64,000 nucleotides of DNA from Setomelanomma holmii (lineage: Eukaryota > Ascomycota > Dothideomycetes > Pleosporales > Phaeosphaeriaceae). A program made the position numbers and the translations under genes. The DNA lies in contig ML978160.1 in NCBI GenBank assembly GCA_010015745.1, positions 248,001-312,000 on the forward strand, read 5' to 3'. Shown piece by piece: positions 55,621 to 64,000 of the stretch. The notes under the pieces were generated by a model. That model saw only the letters and a program-made list of their open reading frames with translations. It was not told where the DNA came from and did no database searches. How positions within the stretch are numbered: position 1 is the first letter of the stretch; the number at the start of each line of letters is the position of its first letter.

Positions 55621-58600
55621 ATGGCGGACACACAAGCCGCCGAAGCCAAAGAGCTTGCTTTGGTGGGCAAAGTCGAGATGCGTATCGCCCTGGCAAGCTC
55701 AGAGAAGAAACTGGAAGACTTGTTGAAGACATATCTCGCCCCACTATTGCTCAAGCTGGGATCTGACCATGTGGCCGTGAGGAACAAGGTAGGCCTTTCT
55801 ACATACTAGACTCCTCGCACGTCTCCACTATGTACTTCGAGAACCGCTGACAGCGGTCCCCGTTTCAGGTCATCTCCATTTGCCAGCATGTCAATACTCG
55901 CATCAAGTCACAGTACGCATCTTCCAGCTCTATTTTTATTGTAAAGCTCCCACTAACGGTCATGGTAGAGATATCAAGCTACCGGTTGCTGCTCTCCTCA
56001 AGCAATATAAGGAGAATCCTGATATTGCCTTGATAAGGCACTTCGATATCCTCTACATTCAACAAGGTATTTCGCGTCTTTCAGTTTCAGAGCGCCTTGA
56101 ACTATTACCTATACTGCTTCAGGGCATCGCCAAGGACTATGAAAAGTCCACGCAACATGCTTCGCAGCTCTTTCATCTGATTCTGCGGCTTCTGGTGCAC
56201 TTCAAGTTGCCATTACGCGGCAGCAAGGAGGATGACGAGCTCAGATCTACCTTAGGCTTGGGCGATGAAGATGCAGCGTTCTTGTCGAATTGGTTTGGCA
56301 AACTGTTGCTTCTCCAGATCATACGCTTGAACACACCTGAAGCAGCAAGCTCGCCACGATGCCCCGGCTTGTCAGTCGAAGATTACAAGTTTCTTACGTT
56401 GCAGGGCAAGCCAGATGCCTGGGATCCAAGCTCTGACTCAGGCCTAAACTTGACAGAAACAAAGGCACTCGTAGCACGTTTCCTAGCCAGTGGATTGTTC
56501 AAGGAGGACGAAAAGTTCTACCCTGCCCTATTCGCTGCCGCTGATACCAATTCTCGCATCTCGGAAGTCGGAGAGGACACCTTGAAACGAGTCTTGCTTT
56601 CCAAGGACCTCGAAAACTCTCAAGTTGTAGAGACATTGTTTGAATTGTATTTTGGCTCGTAGGTGGCATGCTCGACCAGGCAGCAAGTATACTAACGCCA
56701 ATTGTAGAAACACACCTAATGGACAGCTTCCAGTAAAGACACCACTACGAATAAGAATTCTAGGAGTACTGTCAAGATCCGCGAAGTGCTCTACATATCC
56801 GCGCCAAATTGCCAAGATCGTAGAAGAAGGGCTGTTGTCAGCAGAGCTAAACCCAACGAACAAGACGGCTGGGAGAGAAGCATCAAAGTTTCGGTCTGCG
56901 ATCTTCTCTCTTGTCAACTTCGTGGCACGCCGGGGCGCAGCAGCTGATCTATCAGTTGTGGCGCAAGGCTTGGTAGGCAATTTGCGAGCCTTCGTACAAG
57001 ACCAAGGGTGGCCTGTTGCGGACCGTGACCAGGACATGGAGCTGCGAGGCTATGGTTACGAGACGATCGGACTTCTCGCCAAGGCTGCACCTGACAAGAT
57101 TCTTATCGAGCCCTCATTGGACTTGCTGGAATGGCTGTTCCGATCGCTTCGAGAAGATACCGCGGGCAAAGACGTGGCAGTCAGCATAGAAGAGGCTCTA
57201 TCATCGGTCTTGGGCGCTTTTTCGAAACCTTTTGATCCGTCTGTCATGCCTGGCTTTAGACGGCTGTTGCTTAGGTATGCGGCTTTCGGCCAGGTAACGA
57301 CCCCAGCTCCCGACAGATTCATACGAAGCACACGTTATGTTGCGACACGGTTCGCAAATAGATGCCTTCCTTACGAGGACGTCTTGGCGCGCTGGATAGA
57401 TATACTCGCTGTAAGCGGAGGCACAGCGGAAAGACACGAAGTAGTGGAGGAGGGACAACGCGGACTCGATCCGTACTGGTTCAAGATGTCAAACTCATTA
57501 CCAGGGGCAAATCAGGAACAGAAAGATTTGGTCTTTCCGGATTTCGACAAGATGACAAGCTTCATTTTTACACAGCAAGGCGAGGACGAAGACGCCATGG
57601 ACATCGATGGACCAGCGGATGTTCTGGGACAAGTGCAGCACTTCAATCAACAATACCCAGATGCGCTTCCCACGGTCATAACATTCTGTTCTCAAATCGC
57701 GCTACAGGCTGCGTTGACTGAAAGGGGAATCGGTGGCACCCTTGCAGAAGACTGGGCAAGGAAACTGGAGAGTTTGATGACCACAGATGCGCGGGCACGC
57801 CAGGCTTTCCGCGCATATGCGGCGAACGATTCCCATGCGACCTCTCTAGCTGCGATACTGAGGGCGAGCTTTGATCGCCTCACTCGAGATGAACTTAGCG
57901 ATATTGGAGACATCGGAAGTACCTTTGTGCGACTACTTTCTTTGTTGCCTCAGCGTCAATGGGTTTTCGCACGTCTCGTTCAAGACTTCACGGCGCTTCA
58001 ACCTTCGGTGCTATCAAACAATGCTCCCCGTCGCGTCGCCGCCGCTCATGCGTTCGGACTGCTAGCTTCGCACGAAGACTGTGACCAGGCCTCGCTTCAG
58101 AAAACACAAGCCCGGTTCTTCGACAAGCTTAGCACATGGACCTCTGCTATCGGAGGAGACATCAATCAGATCAGCGGTATAATTGTCGCGCTCGGCTACT
58201 ACTTCAGCAGAGCATTCTGGAGAAGTAGTGCTACCTCGGAGAGCATCACAGAAGATCACCCAGTACATCCGTTACTGCAGACGCTGGTTGGGATCTTGAA
58301 GGAATCTCGAGATGCGACACTCAAGGCAGCCGCTCACACCTGTATCGACCAACTCAGCCTTTTCAGCGTTATTACACCTGCATCCATCTCCAAGTATTCC
58401 AAGATCGAGGACATTGCTCAGCATGTGTATGATTCTAGCAAGTCAGGCACGACAAATGCAATCCTTGCGCTTGGCCACTTATCGATGATCACAGAGGAGC
58501 CGGCAGAAGATGCCGAGGACGAAACTAACTACAAGTTTATTGGAGATAAGCTATACGACCTCCACGAAGTCCGCGAAACAGAGGTCCAGTTCTCCGTTGG

Positions 58601-61002
58601 CGAAGCATTGAGCTGCTTTGCCTGTGGATGGGACTCGAAAGCTTTGATCGCTGAGCTCGATGTACTGCACCCAGATCAGACACAGGATCCATGGAATGCA
58701 CGTCTGCAAACACCAACAGGACCTAATCGAACCAGGACCCTAGGTGCAGTACTCGAGAGGACGCTGAAAGGTTGCCAGCAAACTAAACCTTCATTGAAGA
58801 AGGCTTCGGTGATCTGGTTGCTATGCCTTCTCCAGTACTGTGGCCACAAGCCCGAGTTCCAGAATTACCTTGGCCCTTGCCAGGTCGCTTTCAAGAGCTG
58901 CCTTTCAAACCGCGATGAGGTGGTACAAGAGGCAGCGTCTCGAGGACTAGGTCTAGTCTACGAGAAAGGCGACCGGCAGCTCAAAGACGATCTCGTCCGT
59001 GATCTCGTGGGCTCTTTCTCAGACAACAAATCAAAAATATCTGGCGGCAACATCACAGAAGATACGCAGCTGTTTGACGAAGGTGCGCTGCCCACTGGAG
59101 ACGGCTCGATCACCACGTACAAGGATATTTTGAATTTGGCGACTGATGTGGGAGATTCGAGTCTGGTGTACCGCTTCATGTCGATGGCTTCGCATAATTC
59201 GATTTGGTCGAGTAGAGCTGCATTTGGGCGCTTTGGGTTGAGCAATATCTTCTCGGACTCGAGCGTGGACGGATACCTGGCGGAGAATCCAAAGCTGTAT
59301 CCTAAGCTTTTCCGATATAGGTATGCTGGCTTTTCTTTGGCAATAGACCATCATTGACCATCCATAGATTCGATCCCAACACCAACGTGCAGCGCTCCAT
59401 GAACGACATTTGGAACGCCCTGGTCAAGGACTCATCGGCCACAATTGACAGACACTTCGATGCTATCATGGACGATCTTCTCGCCAGTATTTTGGGCAAG
59501 GAATGGCGTGTTCGCCAAGCCTGCTGTGCAGCGATAGCAGACCTGGTGCAAGGCCGCAGCATCGAGAAGGTAAGCGCAAGATCCTATCGTGGAGACTTCA
59601 TACAGCCACTGATACTCTGCAGTATGAGAAGTACTTGACTCAGATTTGGGACAAGTGCTTTAAAGTCCTCGACGACATCAAGGAGACCGTCCGCGTCGCC
59701 GCCGCTGCACTAGCTCGAGTTTTGACTGCTATTCTCACTCGCTCGCTCGAAGCAGGCGATGCATCTGTCAAGTCTGCCAACGCTCAGCTGACTCGAGTTC
59801 TCCCTTTCCTCTTCTCCAACTCAGGTCTCGAATCATCTGCGGAAGAAGTTCGTCTCTTCTCCGTACAGACGCTACTGCAGATTGTCAAAAAGGCCAATGC
59901 AACAACACTCAATCCACATGTCCCCGAGCTCCTCGAGCGCTTGCTCGGTCTCCTCAGTTCTCTCGAACCCGAAGCAGTTAACTATCTTCATCTGAACGCA
60001 AAGAAGTACAACCTCACCGAGCAAGAGATCGACGACATGCGTCTCCAAAGCGTCCGCTCCTCGCCCCTCACCGAATCCATCGAACGCTGCCTCGACCTCG
60101 CCGACGCCGCAACAATGAAACTCCTCGTCCCCCGCATCGAAGCCGCCATGAAATCCGCCGTCGGCCTGCCCTCAAAAGTAGGCTGTTCGCGCGTCCTCGT
60201 CACTCTCGCCACGCGCCATCGCTTCGTCTTCAATCCCTACGCCGACCAATTCCTACGCCTCATACACAAGCAAATCCACGACCGTAACGAGACCGTCTCA
60301 TCGTCGTACGCGGCTGCAGCAGGCTATCTCGCGCGTCTAGCTAGTGACAAGCAAATCCTCGCAACCGTCGCATTCATCCACAAACTCTACTTCGAATCCG
60401 AAGAAAGCAGTGACAAAAACAGACTGCTTGCTGGAGACACGACGCGCGCAATCAGTCTGCACGCCACAGATCGTTTCACGGCACTTTCCGCCGCCCTCCT
60501 GCCATTCATATACCTAGCCAAACACGATAGCGACGAGCAGATTCGCAAACTCTTCACCGAGACGTGGGACGATCACGTCGCTGGCCCACGGAGCGTGAGC
60601 TTATATTTAAAGGAGATCCTAAGCCTCGTAGACACGCATCTTGAGAGCAGACAGTGGGCGATCAAACACACGGCCGCGAAAACGGTGGCGAATGCTGTCC
60701 TGGCGATCACAAGTGCGGTTGGGAGTGACAAGCTTGAAGCGGGCACGGCGAAGGCGATCTGGCCGGTACTAGATAAGGCGTTGGCTGGGAAGAGTTGGGA
60801 GGGCAAGGAAGTTGTGCTGGAGGGATTTGTGAGGTTCGTGGAGAGGAGTGAGGGGTGGTGGGCCTCTGAGGGCGAGGAAGCGGCGGCGAAGGCGTTGGAG
60901 AAGGTGGCGAGTAGGGAGAGTAAGAGACAGGAAGGGAAGAATGAGAAGGTTGTTGCTGGGGTGTTGGGGAAGTTGAGGGCGTATTTGAAGATGGAGGTGT
61001 AG
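55621..61002 (+). CDS. ECM29: Proteasome adaptor/scaffold Ecm29
   Basis: Six exons: 55621-55788, 55869-55912, 55969-56658, 56708-59320, 59368-59569 and 59623-61002, giving 1,698 residues. All five introns (47-80 bp) have GT/AG ends and keep frame, including the 44-bp second exon (VISICQHVNTRIKSQ). The N-terminus ELALVGKVEMRIALASSEKK...LLKLGSDHVAVR and the following DIKLPVAALLKQYKE are diagnostic of Ecm29. The rest is HEAT-repeat alpha solenoid, including SRGLGLVYEKGDRQLKDDLV, FRFDPNTNVQRSMNDIWNAL and a C-terminal block ending KLRAYLKMEV. Ecm29 binds the 26S proteasome, bridges core and regulatory particle and inhibits faulty assemblies; it acts in cytosol and nucleus and on endosomes. The length is near that of other fungal members. 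Confidence 0.92.
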
Positions 61003-61200
61003 AGGTGGGAAGGTATTGATGGGGGGAATGTACGTGTCTTGGCTGATAGGCTTTAGAATCATTGCGTTAAGTCCATGTTACTATTCATGCAATTTCACAC
61101 AAGTCCAATTTAGGTCGAGTCTTTGATACGTCCTGCATTGTCTCCCTAATCAAAGCAGAGCTGTGCAACACATCGCTACAGCGCCTATCAATCTCACACC

Positions 61201-63812
61201 TCAAAGCCTAACGTTCCCCTCTCTCCACCCCTTTACATCAACCGTAACCACGCTCTCCACATGACCCGCGCTCTGCCCAAACGAAAAATCATACTGCCCC
61301 TTCTCAACCCACCACGTCTTCCTGCCTTCATCCCAGTAAGCAAAATCCCCCAGCCCAACATCCAGCTCCACGCTCTTCTGCTGCCCGGGTTCCAAATGCA
61401 CCTTTTGAAACGCCGCGAGCGTCTTGATCGGGTGATCAGGACTCTGGTGTTTCCTACCGACATAGAGTTGCACGACTGTCGCGCCGGGTACATTTCCGGT
61501 GTTTTGGACAGCGACAATGGCCTTGTAGGTTTCAGACGAGGCCTGCGATACGTGGCCGCTGAAGAGCGAGAAAGACGTGTAACTCAGGCCAAAGCCAAAT
61601 GGGAAGTGTGATTTTCCCTTGGCGATGCGGTCGTAGTGTCTGTATCCTACGAAGACGCCTTCTTCGTAGCGCACAGTGCGTTTGCCGTCTTTGACTTCGC
61701 CAGGAAAGTTTCCGTACGCGGGCGCATCTTGGATACGTTGGGGCCAGGAGATGGGTAAGCGGCCTGATGGATTGACCTTGCCAGAGATGATATCTGCGAT
61801 GGCGTTGCCGGCTTCTTGGCCAGGGAACCAAGCTTGCACTAGTGCAGAGACGTCCTTGAGCCAAGGTAACGCAATAGCGACACCAGTGCTGTTCACTACG
61901 ATGGTCTTCTTGTTGATGGCAGCTACAACTTCAACGAGCTTATCTTGCGAACCGCCGCGTGGGAGATTGAAGCTTTGTTGGTCCTGGCCTTCTGTTTCCC
62001 AGGCTGGCGGGTGGCCTGTGAAAATGATGGCGATGTCGACTTGCTTCGCGAGCGAGCGGGCTTGGGAGAGCATGTCGAGGTCATGCTCGGCGGCGGACAT
62101 GAAGCCCATTCTGAAACCGGGGAGGCCGGCGAGAATGCCCCAGTCGCTACCGCCGGACGGGGGCTTGGAGTGGATTTGAATCTTGTATGACTTGCCTGCT
62201 GTGAACGACACGGTAAACTCCTTCTCCGGATTGCCACCTAATAGAAAGCCCATAGGATCGGGAGAGTTGTCCTTTTGCTTATAGACTTGCTTACCGTTGA
62301 TGGTAACAATCGTGGGGCCGATACCTGAGCATCCGAGATAATGGGACTCGCTCTCTGACGGGACAAATGTGGTGGTAAGCTTGACTTCCTTGTCCTTAGC
62401 CTCATTGTCGAGAATGGGGCTGAACTCCGAGCTCTTGATGCCATGCGTTGTCTTTGTAGGCCGGTCCGTGTAGCCTAGGCGGAACTGTTCCATTGTCCAA
62501 CCATGTTCACCCTCCAAGTCGGTGCAGTGGTGTGATAGCGGCGGTAGAAGACGATATGTGTGGACGCCTTTGGCGTATACGAACTCAACGTCGTCGCCAT
62601 AAGCAGCCCTCAAGCCTTGTTCAGGCGTGATGCGATAGTGGGCATTGAGTGATGCACTACCGCCACCGTGTATCAGTGCCTCCTTTGCTAGGCCAAGGAG
62701 ACCGATCTTCTTGCCCTTGACCTCCTCTTTCTTCAAAGGAAGTATGTTACCCTCATTCTTTAGCAATGTTATTCCTTGGCCCGCAACATCTCGAATGAGC
62801 TTGCTGTGCGCCGGATCAACGATCGATCGCTCGGGCGGGATTTCGGGATTTTTAAATGCGCCGACCTTCTCAATGAGGTCCAGGACGTTTCTCGCTCGCT
62901 CATTGATGGTCTGCTCAGTGACCTCGCCCTTCTTGACTGCCTCAATGACTGCCTCTGACGTGCGGAAACGTGTTGGACCAGGCATCTCCAGATCCAAGCC
63001 GGCATTCAAAGAGTCAGCGGTGGAGTTGGTGCCGCCCCAGTCACTCATCACCAAGCCTTTCCAGCCCCATTCGCTGCGAAGTACTTGCTTGAGAAGGAAG
63101 GTATTGGAGTCTGCGTGAGTACCATTGACCTTATTGTAGGCCGTCATGACACCCCAAGGGTTGGCTTCTTTGACTGAGATCTCGAACGGCTTCATGTAGA
63201 TCTCTCTCAGTGCGCGCTCGGAGATGATTTCGTCCACGCTCAGACGATCAGTCTCTTGCTCGTTCGCTGTGAAGTGCTTGATAGTGGCAGCGATGCCCTG
63301 ACTCTGGACCCCTTTGACGACATTGGCAGCCATCTTGCCCGCCAGCAGTGGATCTTCTGAGAAAGATTCAAAGTTGCGACCACCGAGAGGATGACGGTGG
63401 TTGCACATTGTTGGTGCAAGTCTGGCAGAAGTCAGCATGAGATTATCAATTACTCTGTTGTCACGTACAGCACTTTGGCGCTTTTCGTCTTTGTCTCCTC
63501 TGCCAGTGCATTTCCTATCCTCTGGGCGAAATCCGGATTCCATGACGCTGCTGAGCAGACTGCGGCAGGAAAGCACGCAGCTCGTGTGCCTCCAGAAAAG
63601 ACCTCGCCTCGAGCACCATTAGGTCCATCGCTTGTCTGAACTCGTCAACCGGGGCAGAACTTTGGTATGAATTGCTGGCTGCAGTATACCTTGACAGCAG
63701 GAACACCTTTGCCTGGTACAGGAACAGTTTCCCAAAAGTCCTTCCCAGCCAGCAGCGAGATCTTCTCCTCTAGCGTCAAAGACTGAAGAATAGTCTCGAC
63801 CTTCGCACTCAT
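61201..63812 (-). CDS. Beta-glucosidase, glycoside hydrolase family 3, probably intracellular
   Basis: Exons 63690-63812, 63469-63635 and 61201-63421 encode 836 residues. The introns (GTATAC...TTCAG; GTACGT...GCCAG) join VPAVK-TSDGPNG and AKVL-LAPTMCN. The start MSAKVETILQSLTLEEKISL has no signal peptide. The GH3 (beta/alpha)8 domain contains HPLGGRNFESFSEDP, the KHFTANEQETDR loop and GLVMSDWGGTNSTADSL, whose Asp (about residue 222) is the nucleophile. The alpha/beta sandwich domain follows (GQGITLLKNEGNILPL), with a PA14 insertion in the middle (about 390-540; KIQIHSKPPSGGSDWG), and a fibronectin III-like C-terminal domain (GFGLSYTSFSLF). GH3 + PA14 without a signal is the layout of fungal cytosolic beta-glucosidases acting on imported cellobiose or other glucosides. 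Confidence 0.92.
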
Positions 63813-64000
63813 GCTGACAACTCAACGCGATATGAATGGTCAAGCGGGAATAAGAATCCGGAGAGAAGGCCACGCGTGTCCCAATCCAGCAATGTATCCA
63901 CGACAACACTTAAATGTCCAAAAAGCAGCAAGATGGGTATCATCAAATAATTCCACACCTACCTTTCCAGGGCCATCTAGATCATTATGTACCATCCCCA

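Noticed and set aside
1..64000. CRISPR array, phage or bacterial operon features
   Set aside because: No regular spaced repeats; introns and gene families are eukaryotic throughout.

Overview
The window comes from the nuclear genome of a filamentous ascomycete. Genes lie on both strands and are split by 45-75 bp spliceosomal introns with GTAAGT/GTATGT-type donors and CTAAC-like branch sites. The content is typically fungal: a Pho80-type cyclin, Big1, a Bem46-type hydrolase, glycogen debranching enzyme, GH3 beta-glucosidase and a Fot1/pogo transposon. The F-box-like receptor-type protein (LPREIRDMIF) and the Cys-rich, Ser/Thr-rich surface protein look like Dothideomycetes (Mycosphaerellales/Capnodiales), but that placement is inference.

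Layout. 1-11.5 kb: the 5' end of an unknown gene, a CSA/ERCC8-like WD40 protein, an unknown acidic protein, a METTL21-like methyltransferase, a DUF7704 membrane protein, an MDR oxidoreductase, a surface protein, an F-box-like gene with an internal stop, and a prolyl 4-hydroxylase. 11.5-20 kb: two gene-poor stretches of about 3 kb flank an RRM+YTH RNA-binding protein. 20-24.4 kb: a Bem46-type hydrolase, the proteasome beta-1 subunit and a Pho80-type cyclin. 24.4-28.1 kb: gene-poor DNA holding a whole but inactivated Fot1/pogo element, with inverted repeats and TA duplications intact. 28.1-45.4 kb: HLTF/Rad5-type helicase, glycogen debranching enzyme, a two-span membrane protein with an in-frame stop, an FAD monooxygenase, an NF-X1 zinc-finger protein, Big1 and a TMEM254-like protein. 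45.4-48.9 kb: gene-poor. 48.9-64 kb: a SnoaL-like protein, an unknown protein, a large UBA-domain protein, a UBX5-type protein, Ecm29 and an intracellular GH3 beta-glucosidase.

Most genes are scattered housekeeping genes and I see no biosynthetic cluster. Ubiquitin-proteasome and DNA-damage functions recur (CSA, HLTF/Rad5, NF-X1 RING, proteasome beta-1, UBA protein, UBX5, Ecm29). UBX5 and ECM29 are head to head. I found no convincing new multi-gene system. The most unusual signals are the precisely bounded dead pogo element with C-to-T-type stops, and at least three host reading frames that continue past a single stop codon or shift frame near their end. These could be real nonsense or frameshift alleles, undetected splicing, readthrough, or sequence errors.

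Coding coordinates are my own splice models, built by matching reading frame and splice sites by eye. Family assignments come from recognising motifs, not from a database search.
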